Below are positions 33,700 through 42,711 of a DNA stretch of 64,000 bases, one piece after another. Under the pieces are notes generated by a model. It had not been told where the DNA came from, made no database searches, and saw only the letters and a list, made by a program, of their open reading frames with translations. The first letter of the stretch is position 1, and every line of letters begins with the position of its first letter. The stretch covers positions 1-64,000 of the forward strand of contig NZ_JABBNB010000020.1 in the NCBI RefSeq assembly GCF_012933505.1. Direction: 5' to 3'. The position numbers were made by a program, and so were the translations under genes. The DNA is from Gordonia asplenii (lineage in GTDB: Bacteria > Actinomycetota > Actinomycetes > Mycobacteriales > Mycobacteriaceae).

Positions 33700-33791
33700 C
33701 TGTAGTGCTGTTCGGTTCGGACTGTGGTGTGGTGCCCGCAAGACGGAGTTACGCTATTGATTCGTGTGCTAGAAATCTGTAATAGTGAGGT

Positions 33792-35432
33792 ATGTCTACT
33801 CATGCCGTGACCAATCAGGTGCCGCCCCTCGTCGACTTCGACGCTGCCGATCAACCGGTGATTCTCGATGCGCTGCAACGTAATCGGGTCGAACATGCGC
33901 TCGACGAACTGCACGCGGTGGGCCGGCTGGCCGGATCTGCGGCCGCGCTCGAACTCGGCGACCTCGCCGAAGCTCACCCACCCGTGTTGAAGACGCACGA
34001 CCGTTACGGCAATCGCATCGACGAAGTGGTCTACGACCCGAGCTATCACCAGCTGATGCGGCACGCGGTCGGATTCGGTCTGCACGGCGCGCCGTGGGCC
34101 GAGGGACGCCCGAATGCGCACCTCGTGCGGGCCGCCAAGTTCAGTGTCTGGGGCATCGTCGACGCCGGGCATGGCTGCCCGATCTCGATGACCTACGCGG
34201 TGGTGCCGGCGCTGCGCGCCAACGCCGAGCTGGCCGACCAATACGAATCCCTGCTCTGCACAACCGAATACGATCCGGTGTTGTCGGTGCCCGCGGGCAA
34301 GCGCGGGCTGATCGCCGGCATGTCGATGACCGAGAAGCAAGGTGGCTCGGACGTCCGCGCCAACACCACGTCGGCGGTGCGCAATGCCGACGGCACCTAC
34401 GCGATCACCGGCCACAAGTGGTTCACGTCGGCGCCGATGTCGGATCTGTTCCTGGTTCTCGCTCAGGCACCCAGCGGACTGTCGTGCTTCCTGGTGCCCC
34501 GTGTGCTGCCCGACGGCACGCGCAATACCTTTGCGCTGCAACGACTCAAGGACAAGCTGGGCAATCACTCCAATGCCAGTTCCGAGGTGGAGTACGACAA
34601 CACCGTCGGGTGGTTGGTGGGCGAGGAGGGTCGGGGCGTAGCCACCATCATCGAGATGGTGAACATGACCCGCCTCGACTGCACATTGGGTACCTCGACC
34701 GGGATGCGTGTCGGCGTCATGAATGCGGCACATCACGCGGCGCATCGTCGGGCATTCGGTGCGGCGTTGATCGACCAGCCGTTGATGCGAAATGTGCTGG
34801 CAGACTTGGCAGTCGAAGCGGAGGCAGCGACCACGGCAGGACTGTGGCTGGCGGAATTGACCGATGACGCCGTCGCGGGTGACGAGCGGGCGGCGGCGCT
34901 GCGTCGAATCTCGTTGGCGGTCAGCAAGTATCACATCTGCAAGCGCGGGCCGATCCATGCGGCCGAAGCACTGGAATGCCTCGGCGGCAACGGATACGTC
35001 GAGGAGTCGTGGATGCCGCGGCTCTACCGGGAGGCGCCGCTGCTGTCGGTGTGGGAGGGATCGGGCAACGTCGCAGCGCTGGACGTGCTGCGAGCCGTCG
35101 CGAAACAGCCGGCGAGCCTGGAGGTTCTACTCGATGAGCTGGAGTGTTCGGTCGGCGTCGACGACCACTACGACGCCGGCCTGGCCGTGCTGAAGGCGCG
35201 GTTCGCCGGGTTGTCCGGCGACGTCGGCGAATTGCAGTACGGCGCACGACGATTGGTCGGGCAGATGGCGCAACTGTTGCAAGGATCGCTGTTGTTGCGG
35301 TTCGGGCATCCCGCTGTGGCGCAGGCGTTTACGGTGTCGAGGCTGGGCGCCGATCGTGGGGATGTCTTCGGGACGTTGCCGTCGGGGCTGGATGTCGCAA
35401 GCATCATCGAGCGGGTGACGCCGAAGGTGTGA
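33792..35432 (+). CDS. AidB-like acyl-CoA dehydrogenase
   Basis: A 546-residue flavoprotein of the AidB group, longer than ordinary acyl-CoA dehydrogenases (about 390). Motifs: GMSMTEKQGGSDVRANTT, HKWFTSAPMSD, and the C-terminal ECLGGNGYVEESWMPRLYRE with EGSGNV, which is typical of AidB/isovaleryl-type enzymes. AidB is an FAD protein linked to alkylation stress; many actinobacterial forms are annotated only as acyl-CoA dehydrogenases. It lies behind a PaaX regulator. A terminator hairpin follows. Confidence 0.9.
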   Translation: MSTHAVTNQVPPLVDFDAADQPVILDALQRNRVEHALDELHAVGRLAGSAAALELGDLAEAHPPVLKTHDRYGNRIDEVVYDPSYHQLMRHAVGFGLHGAPWAEGRPNAHLVRAAKFSVWGIVDAGHGCPISMTYAVVPALRANAELADQYESLLCTTEYDPVLSVPAGKRGLIAGMSMTEKQGGSDVRANTTSAVRNADGTYAITGHKWFTSAPMSDLFLVLAQAPSGLSCFLVPRVLPDGTRNTFALQRLKDKLGNHSNASSEVEYDNTVGWLVGEEGRGVATIIEMVNMTRLDCTLGTSTGMRVGVMNAAHHAAHRRAFGAALIDQPLMRNVLADLAVEAEAATTAGLWLAELTDDAVAGDERAAALRRISLAVSKYHICKRGPIHAAEALECLGGNGYVEESWMPRLYREAPLLSVWEGSGNVAALDVLRAVAKQPASLEVLLDELECSVGVDDHYDAGLAVLKARFAGLSGDVGELQYGARRLVGQMAQLLQGSLLLRFGHPAVAQAFTVSRLGADRGDVFGTLPSGLDVASIIERVTPKV

Positions 35433-35466
35433 GGGTCGTCGACGTTAACCCGAACGAAAGATGACG

Positions 35467-35491
35467 ACCCGAACGGAAATTCCGTTCGGGT
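35467..35491 (+). terminator. Terminator hairpin after the acyl-CoA dehydrogenase
   Basis: ACCCGAACGGAA and TTCCGTTCGGGT are perfect 12-bp arms around one A, 34 bases after the stop, followed by a T-rich GTTGTTTCTG. Confidence 0.75.
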
Positions 35492-35575
35492 GTAGTTGTT
35501 TCTGTCGGGGTTACGCTTGGCCTCGAGCAGAGTGCGTCCCGAATCCTGTTTCCGGCTTGGTCTTTCGCCTCGCCG

Positions 35576-36235
35576 GCCCCTCGTTACACCGAAGCTCGTT
35601 CCTCGCTTCGGTACTCGGCCTGGATCCGCCGATGGTGGACCTGTTTCGCTGGTTGAGCCGTGAGGAGCGTTAGCGACGAGCGTGTCGAAACCACGGTGAG
35701 ACAACAGATTTCGGTGAGTCGCGGCTGACCAGGACTGCAGCATCAGCGCGACCGTTGAATGCACTGGCTGGGTGCACGATTGGAGACGGTCCCACGATCG
35801 GAACGCGAGATGATCGGTCGCACGAAATCTGTTGCGGCACCGTGGTTTCGACACGGACCTCGGCTAGCGCACGGCTAGCGCTACTTCGACTCGGCTAGCG
35901 CCTCGCTCAGCACGGCGCTCGGACCGGCTCAACCAGCGGAGGGGGTGCCCGTCGGTGGATCCCGGCTCGGGGAGCGGGGGGTGGGTTCGCGTCTTCGTCT
36001 CGCCGGCCCCTCGTTACACCGAAGCTCGTTCCTCGCTTCGGCACTCGGGGAGCGGGTGGTGTCGCCTCGCTTCGGCACTCGGGGAGCGGGGTGGGTGGGT
36101 TCGCGTGTTCGGGTCGCCGGCCCCTCGTTACACCGAAGCTCGTTCCTCGCTTCGGCACTCGGGGAGCGGGTGGTGTCGCCTCGCTTCGGTACTCGGGGAG
36201 CGGGTGGTGTCGCCCGCTTCGGCACTCGGGAGCAG
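35576..36235. repeat. Mixed block of family A and family B repeats
   Basis: No gene is credible in 35492-36239. Family A copies (GTTACACCGAAGC, GCTTCGG) occur near 35582, 36012 and 36127, with shorter GCTTCGGCACTCGGGGAGCG fragments at about 36068, 36181 and 36211. Family B copies occur at about 35650-35695 (direct) and 35842-35940 (inverted), the ends being GGTTGAGCC and GTGTCGAAACCACG. The long frames through here are by-products of the repeats. Confidence 0.85.
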
Positions 36236-36239
36236 CGTC

Positions 36240-37154
36240 TTACGGCTGCACCGCCTTTGCGACGGTGATGCAGCGCGTGATCCAGTCGTGCTCGTCGGCG
36301 TCGAGCCGCCGGTGCGTCCGTGCCGCGTCCTCGACCGCCCAGTGCGCGTTGAGGACCATCCGGACGATGACCCAGTCGCGGGCTCGGTCTTCGTCGAGGT
36401 TCGCGGCGTCGACGACGGTGAAGAAGCGGCGCGCGACACCCGCGCGGGCGTCGTCGGCAATCTCGTCCCACCGGTTCCACAGCAGTGGCGCCACCTCGTA
36501 GTGCGGGTCGCCCGACATCGGGTTGGGATCGATCACGACCCACGGTTCGCGTTGTGCGGCAAGAACATTTTCGTAGTGCAGGTCGCCGTGGATGAGTGTG
36601 CCGGTGGAGTCGGGGTCGTCGGCGAAGGCGCGTCCCAGCTGCACCGCCTGGTCGATCATCCGGCGCGGCACCGGAACGTTTCGCGCGTCGAGAGCCAGGG
36701 CGTCGAGCCAGCGGGTCAGATAGCCGGTGAGCGGCCGGAACTGAGGTGTCGCCGGCCGGTGCAGCCGGCTGTACAGCCCGGCGGTGATCTCGCATGCCGC
36801 GACGTCGGGCACCGACGTCAAGTCGACGCCGCGCAGGCGCTCGAGGAGCAGTGCCCGGCGTCGGGGATCGGACCGGAACATTCGCACCGCGCCGCGACCG
36901 CCCCACTGCTGCAACGCGAGACCTTCGAGTTCGGACTCGTCGTCGCCGTCGAACCCGACTTTGAGCACCGCGGCGGATTTGTCGTCGGTGCGGACCGGCA
37001 GGACGATCGACGCGAATCCGTGCATCGGGTCGCCGTCGATCCGCAGCCCCCATTGCGCGAGCAACTCCGCGCAGAGGCGCGGCAGTCGGTCGAGCCAAGC
37101 CGCCCAGTCGGGTCCGAGTTTGCGTTGCGACTGCAGATCGACCGGGATGTCCAC
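36240..37154 (-). CDS. Aminoglycoside/hydroxyurea-type phosphotransferase
   Basis: A 304-residue kinase-fold protein of the APH_6/hydroxyurea group. The catalytic loop LIHGDLHYEN has Asp191; the metal-binding Asp209 is in WVVIDPNP. The family phosphorylates streptomycin-like aminoglycosides or hydroxyurea, but many members are uncharacterised. GTG 37154 is chosen so the protein starts VDIPVDLQSQ. It is divergent from the FGE gene with a 30-base gap, so the two promoters must overlap. Its 3' end abuts the repeat block. Substrate unknown. Confidence 0.82.
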   Translation of the reverse strand: MDIPVDLQSQRKLGPDWAAWLDRLPRLCAELLAQWGLRIDGDPMHGFASIVLPVRTDDKSAAVLKVGFDGDDESELEGLALQQWGGRGAVRMFRSDPRRRALLLERLRGVDLTSVPDVAACEITAGLYSRLHRPATPQFRPLTGYLTRWLDALALDARNVPVPRRMIDQAVQLGRAFADDPDSTGTLIHGDLHYENVLAAQREPWVVIDPNPMSGDPHYEVAPLLWNRWDEIADDARAGVARRFFTVVDAANLDEDRARDWVIVRMVLNAHWAVEDAARTHRRLDADEHDWITRCITVAKAVQP

Positions 37155-37184
37155 ACGGGTGACCCTATCGGTAGGGTCGTTGAA

Positions 37185-38081
37185 GTGAATCGCACGGGAA
37201 TGATCCGGCTCGACGGCGGTGAATTCACCATGGGCAGCAACGACTTCTACCGTGAGGAGATGCCGCCGCACCGTCGCGAAGTCGGTGCGTTCTGGATCGA
37301 TCGACACCCGGTGACCGTCGCAGATTTCGGCAGGTTCGTCGCTGACACCGGTCACGTGACCGTCGCCGAACGTGCCCCGGATCCCAGCGACTACCCGGGG
37401 GTGGACCCGGCCGCTCTGGTCGCCGGCGGACTGGTCTTTGCGCAGCCGAAAACTCCAGTGCCACTGAATGATTGGCAGCAGTGGTGGGCATACCTGCCGG
37501 GCGCTCACTGGCGTCAGCCGTTCGGTGCGGATGCGAACCGCGTTGATCTGCAACGGCATCCGGTCACCCAGGTCGGTGTGCACGACGCCCAGGCCTACGC
37601 GGCGTGGGCGGGCAAAGAACTGCCCACCGAAGCCGAGTGGGAATACGCGGCGCGCGGCGGGCACGACGGACGGACATTCAGTTGGGGCGACGAGTTCGCC
37701 CCTGGCGGACAACGGATGGCGAACACGTGGATCGGCGCGTTCCCCACGGAATTCGTCCCGGAGCGACGTCAAACCGACCGCCCGGGCACCACCGCCGTCG
37801 GGCGCTATCCGCCCAACGACTACGGCCTGTACGACATGGCCGGAAACGTCTGGGAGTGGACCGCCGACGAATACACCGACGACCACTCGGCGGCGACGTC
37901 GTGCTGCGCGCCGGTGAGACCGCGCGCGGCGCGCAGCGGGTTGATTCGGAATGTGATCAAGGGCGGGTCATTCCTGTGCGCCCCCAACTACTGCCTGCGT
38001 TACCGCCCGGCGGCGCGTCAAGCGCAGGACAGCGACACCTCCACCTGCCACTTGGGGTTCCGCTGCGTCATCCGTGACTGA
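37185..38081 (+). CDS. Formylglycine-generating enzyme (sulfatase-modifying factor)
   Basis: A 298-residue FGE-sulfatase domain protein. N-terminal GGEFTMGSNDFY and ELPTEAEWEYAARGG, AGNVWEWTAD are family signatures. The two active cysteines are Cys265 and Cys270 (GGSFLCAPNYCLRY), five apart as in proven copper-dependent FGEs, so it should turn a Cys of a sulfatase CxPxR motif into formylglycine. No sulfatase lies in this window; targets must be elsewhere. The start is GTG 37185. It ends 18 bases from the convergent phosphoesterase gene. Confidence 0.92.
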   Translation: MNRTGMIRLDGGEFTMGSNDFYREEMPPHRREVGAFWIDRHPVTVADFGRFVADTGHVTVAERAPDPSDYPGVDPAALVAGGLVFAQPKTPVPLNDWQQWWAYLPGAHWRQPFGADANRVDLQRHPVTQVGVHDAQAYAAWAGKELPTEAEWEYAARGGHDGRTFSWGDEFAPGGQRMANTWIGAFPTEFVPERRQTDRPGTTAVGRYPPNDYGLYDMAGNVWEWTADEYTDDHSAATSCCAPVRPRAARSGLIRNVIKGGSFLCAPNYCLRYRPAARQAQDSDTSTCHLGFRCVIRD

Positions 38082-38099
38082 CTCGGCCGGTCCCCGGGA

Positions 38100-39083
38100 T
38101 CAGCTCATCTCCGACGCCAACTGCGGCAGCGACTGCTCGGCGTCGAAGTCGGCATCGCCATTGCTGACCGGAGTGAGCGTCAGCAGGGTGGCCTCCGGGC
38201 GGCAGCAGAATCGTGCGGGCGCATACGGCGACGTTCCGAGGCCCGCGCTGACGTGCAGCTTCATCGTCGAGCCCCAATTGGACACGCCCTTGACCCGGGA
38301 CCGATCGATCTCGCAGTTGGTGACCAGCGCACCGTAGAACGGCAGGCAGAGCTGGCCGCCATGGGTGTGGCCGGCCATCACCAGGTCGTAGCCGTCGGCG
38401 GCGAACCTGTCCAGAATCCGGGGTTCCGGCGAGTGCGTGAGCCCGAGTCGTAGGTGTGCCAAGGGATTCGGCCGACCAGCGACGGTGTCGTAGCGATCGC
38501 GTTTGATGTGCGGATCGTCGACGCCGGCGGCGGCGATCCGCACTCCGTTGACCTCCAGCTCACGGATGGTGTGCGTGGCGTCGAGCCAGCCGCGTTCGGT
38601 GAACGCCGCGCGCAGATCCTGCCAGGGCAACGGGTCGCCGTGCACGCGCTTGTGGTCGGTCTTGAAGTACTTCAGCGGGTTCTTCGGTTTGGGAGCGAAA
38701 TAGTCGTTCGACCCGAAGACGAACAATCCCGGCCGCGAGAGCAGGCCGCCGAGTGCCTGGATGACCGACGGCACAGCTGCCGGGTGGGAGAGGTTGTCGC
38801 CCGTGTTGACGACGAGGTCGGGCTCGAGTGCCTCGAGTTCGGACACCCACGCCTGCTTCAGATGCTGCCGCGGCAGCATGTGCAGATCCGACAGATGCAG
38901 TACCCGCAGCGGCGCAGCACCGGGCTCCAACACTGCAAGAGTGTTGTGCCGCAACGCAAATGCGTTGCGCTCGATCACCGTCGAATAGACCAGGCCGGCA
39001 GTTGCGAGCCCAGCGGCGCCCACTGTCACGCGGGCGCCGGTCGACGTGGAGGCGAGCAGTTTCCCAAAAGCATCCGAACGCAT
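38100..39083 (-). CDS. Membrane-anchored metallophosphoesterase
   Basis: A 327-residue calcineurin-like phosphoesterase. After an N-terminal hydrophobic segment come the metal motifs LHLSDLHM, NTGDNLSH, FGSNDY (GNHD-like) and AGHTHGGQ. It is the likely orthologue of M. tuberculosis Rv3683 and marks the start of the conserved block running to 63.4 kb. It lies downstream of ponA2 on the same strand, so may be co-transcribed. The substrate, perhaps a cell-wall phosphate ester, is unknown. Confidence 0.88.
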   Translation of the reverse strand: MRSDAFGKLLASTSTGARVTVGAAGLATAGLVYSTVIERNAFALRHNTLAVLEPGAAPLRVLHLSDLHMLPRQHLKQAWVSELEALEPDLVVNTGDNLSHPAAVPSVIQALGGLLSRPGLFVFGSNDYFAPKPKNPLKYFKTDHKRVHGDPLPWQDLRAAFTERGWLDATHTIRELEVNGVRIAAAGVDDPHIKRDRYDTVAGRPNPLAHLRLGLTHSPEPRILDRFAADGYDLVMAGHTHGGQLCLPFYGALVTNCEIDRSRVKGVSNWGSTMKLHVSAGLGTSPYAPARFCCRPEATLLTLTPVSNGDADFDAEQSLPQLASEMS

Positions 39084-39112
39084 TGTTACAGGATACGCAG
39101 CGATCCTCGGTG

Positions 39113-41566
39113 CTACCCCGGGATCTGGATCACCACCGGCCCGACGCCGGGAACCTGCACGGTTGTCTGAGTGGGGCCGCTGCTGCCCGCGGCTCGACGC
39201 CCGTTGCTGACGTAGATCGTGATCGTCGAGCCGGGCATCGCCGAATCCGACGGCGCGGTGAACACGACGGTGCCCTGTGTCTGACCGCTGTCGACGTCGA
39301 GCTGGGTGACCTTGAAACCCGCCTCCTGCAGCCTCGACGTCGCCTGGCTCGCCGTCAGACCCGTCACCGCCGGGATGCGGCCGCTATCGCTGCCCGAGAC
39401 GAATCGAGGGTCGTTCGGCGGCAGCGACGTGGGGCCGAACTTGTTGGCGACCGGCAGCATCGCGCCGTACCAGGTGCGGGCGGGCTCCATACCGCCATAC
39501 AGGTTGCCGTCGTAGCACTGGCGCAGCGGTCCGCTGCAGATGCCGGACGGGTTGGGGCCGTCGTTGTAGGCGTAGGTGGCCGCGGCCAGGTTGTTGGTGA
39601 AACCGAGGAATGCCGCCGATCGGTGAGCCTCGGTGGTGCCGGTCTTCGCCGACACCGGAAGGCCCCAGCCGGTGGCCCCGGCCGCCGCAGCCGACGTGCC
39701 GCCGCCGCGGTCGTCGAAGCTCATCGCGTTGGCCAGCGTGTTGGCCAGCCCGGTCTCGACGACCTGTTCGCACTTGGGCGCGTTGAACGGCACGGTGGCC
39801 AGCGCGGGCCGATTGTCGGGTCCCATCACGGCATTGCCGTAGCGGTCGCGTTTGGGCTTGCTGATCGACGCGATCGGGTTGGGCGGGCACCACGTGCCGC
39901 CCGACGACAGCGTCGCGGCGACATTCGACAGCTCCAGCGCATTGATGGGCACCGGACCCAGGGTGAACGAACCGAGATTGCCGTCCTTCACGTACTGGGC
40001 GACGCTCTTGTCGCCGAAGCCCGACGTCCCGGGCGTGTTGTAGGACCGCATACCCAGCCGCACCGCCATGTCGACCGCCGACTTCACGCCGACCTGCTGC
40101 AGCAGTTTGACGAACGCGGTGTTGGGCGACTGTGCCAGCGCCTGGCTGATCGACATCATCGCCGGATACTTGCCGTCGTTCTTGACGCAGTAGTAATTCG
40201 CGGGGCATCCGTTGGCCCCGCCGCTGTTACCCATGCCGAGGACCGCGACGGTCGACGGCACCGGGATCGACGACGCCGACCCGAGCCCCTTCTCCATCGC
40301 CGCGGCCACGGTGAAGACCTTGAAGACCGAGCCCGCGCCGTCGCCGACCATCGAGAACGGCTGCGGTTGCATGGTCTGCCCGGCCTTGATGCTCAGACCG
40401 TAGTTGCGGCTCGATCCCATCGCGAGCACGTCATGCGACTGCTTGCCGGGCCGCACGACACTCATGACTTCCGCGACGCCGTCGGCCTGCGGAGAAGCAT
40501 TGTTCTGCAGTGAGCGGACCGTCGAACGCTGTACCTCGGGATCGAGGGTGGTCCGGATGAGGTACCCGCCACGCAGCACCGAGTTGCGAGACAAACCGTT
40601 CTCCGCCAGGAACTGCAGCGCGTAGTCGCAGAAGAAGCCGTTGTTCTCCGCCGCGATGCAGCCCTGCTTGGGGATCTGCGGCGACGGCACCACGCCGAGC
40701 GGCGTCTGCTTGGCCGCGAGCAGCTCATCACGGCGAGCCGGGAAATTGTCGATCATGGTGTCGAGCACCGTGTTTCGACGAGTCAGCGTGGCCTGCGGGT
40801 TGGTGTAGGGGTTCAGCGCAGAACTCGACTGAACCATGCCGGCCAGCATCGCGGCCTGCTGGACCTTGAGGTCCTTGGCCGCGATGCCGAAATAGGTTTG
40901 AGCGGCGGCTTCGATGCCGTAAGCGTTGTTGCCGAACGGAACGACATTCAGATACCGCGTGACGATCTGCTTCTTGGCCTCCTGCTTGGCCGCGGCGTCG
41001 GACAGGCCGCGATCGCGCTTGGCCTGGTCGGTGAGCGTTTGCTCCAGCGTCAACGCCATCCGGACCTCGCGCAGCTTGCGGGCCGGTGTGGTCTCGATCG
41101 CCGCGTTCTTGTCCGCCTCGGTCCGGGCGAGGACGAGCAGCTGATAGTTCTTGATGTACTGCTGATCGAGCGTCGACGCACCCTGCTGCACCTCGCCCGA
41201 CGAGGAGTTCTTCAGCGCCGCGCGGATCGTGCCCTTCCAGTCGACGCCGTCGTGTTCGAGGAAGCGACGGTCCTCGATCGAGATGATCGCGCGGACCATG
41301 TCCGGCGCGATGTCGTTGTAGCCGACCGGTAACCGGAACTGGTCGTAGAGCAGTGCAATCGGCTTACCCGCGGCATCGGTCATCGTCGTGACCTCGGGGA
41401 CGGTGCCGTTCAGCAACTCCGACGACACGTTCTCCACCGCGCTGGCCGCGCGATTCGACGCGACCCCGAGCCCGCTGGCGACCGGAAACAGCAGGCCCGC
41501 GACCAGCACACCGGCCAACAGCGCGCATCCGGTGAGGGGGGCGAGCTTCTTCAGCAACAACGACAC
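39113..41566 (-). CDS. ponA2: Bifunctional penicillin-binding protein PonA2
   Basis: An 817-residue class A PBP. Order: one N-terminal membrane segment, a transglycosylase domain (EDRRFLEHDGVDW with the catalytic Glu; GASTLDQQYIKNY), a transpeptidase domain (SxxK as GSVFK, SPN, KTG as AKTGTT), then a PASTA-like C-terminal domain and a Pro/Gly tail. It polymerises and cross-links peptidoglycan at the outer face of the membrane. The gene neighbourhood (phosphoesterase, divergent whiB4) matches Rv3682. The start appears to be GTG 41566. Confidence 0.94.
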   Translation of the reverse strand: MSLLLKKLAPLTGCALLAGVLVAGLLFPVASGLGVASNRAASAVENVSSELLNGTVPEVTTMTDAAGKPIALLYDQFRLPVGYNDIAPDMVRAIISIEDRRFLEHDGVDWKGTIRAALKNSSSGEVQQGASTLDQQYIKNYQLLVLARTEADKNAAIETTPARKLREVRMALTLEQTLTDQAKRDRGLSDAAAKQEAKKQIVTRYLNVVPFGNNAYGIEAAAQTYFGIAAKDLKVQQAAMLAGMVQSSSALNPYTNPQATLTRRNTVLDTMIDNFPARRDELLAAKQTPLGVVPSPQIPKQGCIAAENNGFFCDYALQFLAENGLSRNSVLRGGYLIRTTLDPEVQRSTVRSLQNNASPQADGVAEVMSVVRPGKQSHDVLAMGSSRNYGLSIKAGQTMQPQPFSMVGDGAGSVFKVFTVAAAMEKGLGSASSIPVPSTVAVLGMGNSGGANGCPANYYCVKNDGKYPAMMSISQALAQSPNTAFVKLLQQVGVKSAVDMAVRLGMRSYNTPGTSGFGDKSVAQYVKDGNLGSFTLGPVPINALELSNVAATLSSGGTWCPPNPIASISKPKRDRYGNAVMGPDNRPALATVPFNAPKCEQVVETGLANTLANAMSFDDRGGGTSAAAAGATGWGLPVSAKTGTTEAHRSAAFLGFTNNLAAATYAYNDGPNPSGICSGPLRQCYDGNLYGGMEPARTWYGAMLPVANKFGPTSLPPNDPRFVSGSDSGRIPAVTGLTASQATSRLQEAGFKVTQLDVDSGQTQGTVVFTAPSDSAMPGSTITIYVSNGRRAAGSSGPTQTTVQVPGVGPVVIQIPG

Positions 41567-41731
41567 GTCCTACAGACTACGTGCCACCGCCAGCGAATCG
41601 GTCGAGCCCGGCGGTTCGACGCCGGGAAAACTGCGCTGGCCTGCACTGTTTGCAGAAGTTCGCACGCTCGTGCCACTTTCTTGGCGCCAGGGCTTGCAAA
41701 AAAGAGTGATCCATACCTAGATTGTCTGCAG

Positions 41732-41753
41732 AGTGTGACTCACATAACACTCG
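41732..41753. promoter_or_regulatory. Inverted repeat between ponA2 and whiB4
   Basis: GAGTGT (41732-41737) and ACACTC (41748-41753) are perfect arms around 10 bases in the divergent promoter region. Regulator unknown; a Crp-type reading (TGTGA) is not supported by the spacing. Confidence 0.4.
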
Positions 41754-41802
41754 AAAAGCGTGATGTGAGTGTGTGGACAACTTAGAGACAGGGGTCTTAG
41801 GG

Positions 41803-42120
41803 ATGACGCCAGCGACAGTGACGACCGGAGAAACAGAGGCTCGGCTTGCGTGGGTTTCCCAAGCCAAATGCAGGGGGGCGGACCCGGACCAACTGTTCGT
41901 CCGCGGAGCAGCCCAGCGCAAAGCCGCCACCATCTGCCGGCACTGCCCGGTTCAACTCGAATGCGGGGCCGACGCCCTCGACAACCGCGTCGAATTCGGA
42001 GTCTGGGGAGGAATGACCGAACGCCAACGTCGCGCACTGCTCCGCCAGCATCCCGAAGTCACCTCTTGGTCGTCATTCTTCGAAGCGCAGAAGCGCAGGA
42101 CACGTCCGCACGCTGTTTAA
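41803..42120 (+). CDS. whiB4: WhiB4-like redox regulator
   Basis: 105 residues from ATG 41803; an in-frame GTG at 41773 would add 10. The four cluster Cys are in AKCRGADPDQLF, CRHC and LECGADAL; the turn VEFGVWGGMTERQRRALL follows. This matches M. tuberculosis WhiB4 (Rv3681c) closely, and it is divergent from ponA2 as there. AGGGG at 41790-41794 supports ATG 41803. WhiB4 senses oxygen and nitric oxide through a [4Fe-4S] cluster. A strong terminator lies about 105 bases downstream. Confidence 0.93.
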   Translation: MTPATVTTGETEARLAWVSQAKCRGADPDQLFVRGAAQRKAATICRHCPVQLECGADALDNRVEFGVWGGMTERQRRALLRQHPEVTSWSSFFEAQKRRTRPHAV

Positions 42121-42225
42121 GACCGGCTCGATGTGCTCGCAAGTCGGCGGGCGCGTGCTCTTCGCCACTTCTCCTCGTGCCAGAGTGCGACGCTCCGCCC
42201 GACGTTGATGCGAGTCCGTGAAACT

Positions 42226-42261
42226 GAAAACGCCGCTGAGGGTTCTCTCAGCGGCGTTTTC
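42226..42261 (+). terminator. Strong rho-independent terminator
   Basis: A perfect 15-bp stem (42226-42240 with 42247-42261) with loop GGTTCT and a right arm ending CGTTTTC. It ends transcripts from whiB4. Confidence 0.85.
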
Positions 42262-42299
42262 GGTTCCGGGGGTGGGTTGTTGGGTTGGGTTGGGTAGGT

Positions 42300-42625
42300 C
42301 GGGTCGCCGGCCCCTCGTTACACCGAAGCTCGCGAGCTCGCTGCGGCACTCGGGGAGCGGGGTGGGCTCGTTCCTCGCGGTCACTCAGCACAGCGGTTAC
42401 ACCGAAGCTCGCGAGCTCGCTTCGGCACTCGGGGAGCGGGGTGGGGCGGGTTGTTGGGTTGGGTAGGTCGGGTCGCCGGCCCCTCACTTCGTTACAACCG
42501 CTCGTTCCTCGCGGTCACTCAGCACGGCGGTTACACCGAAGCTCGTTCCTCGCTTCGGCACTCGGGGAGCGGGGTGGGGCTCGTTCCTCGCTTCGGCACT
42601 CGGGGAGCGGAGTGGGTGCCGGGCG
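42300..42625. repeat. Family A repeat block
   Basis: 42262-42711 holds no gene. GTTACACCGAAGC copies lie at about 42316, 42399 and 42530, and short GCTTCGGCACTCGG fragments at about 42590. Some spacers read CGCGAGCTC instead of CGTTCCTC. GTTGGGTTGGGTAGGTCGGG also occurs twice (42271-42302 and 42451-42474). Confidence 0.85.
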
Positions 42626-42711
42626 CTCAACCAGCGGAGGGGCCCGCCGTCGGTGGATCCAGGCTCACAGAGCCGAGGCGGGCGGCAGCACTCGGGGAGT
42701 GAGGCCGCCCG

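Noticed and set aside
36240..37886. Longer 548-residue reading of the kinase
   Set aside because: The extra N-terminal part is antisense to the FGE gene; a GTG at 37154 gives a normal-length kinase.
41735..41746. Crp site in the ponA2/whiB4 gap (TGTGA and TCACA close together)
   Set aside because: The half-sites overlap instead of being six bases apart; the wider GAGTGT/ACACTC repeat fits better.
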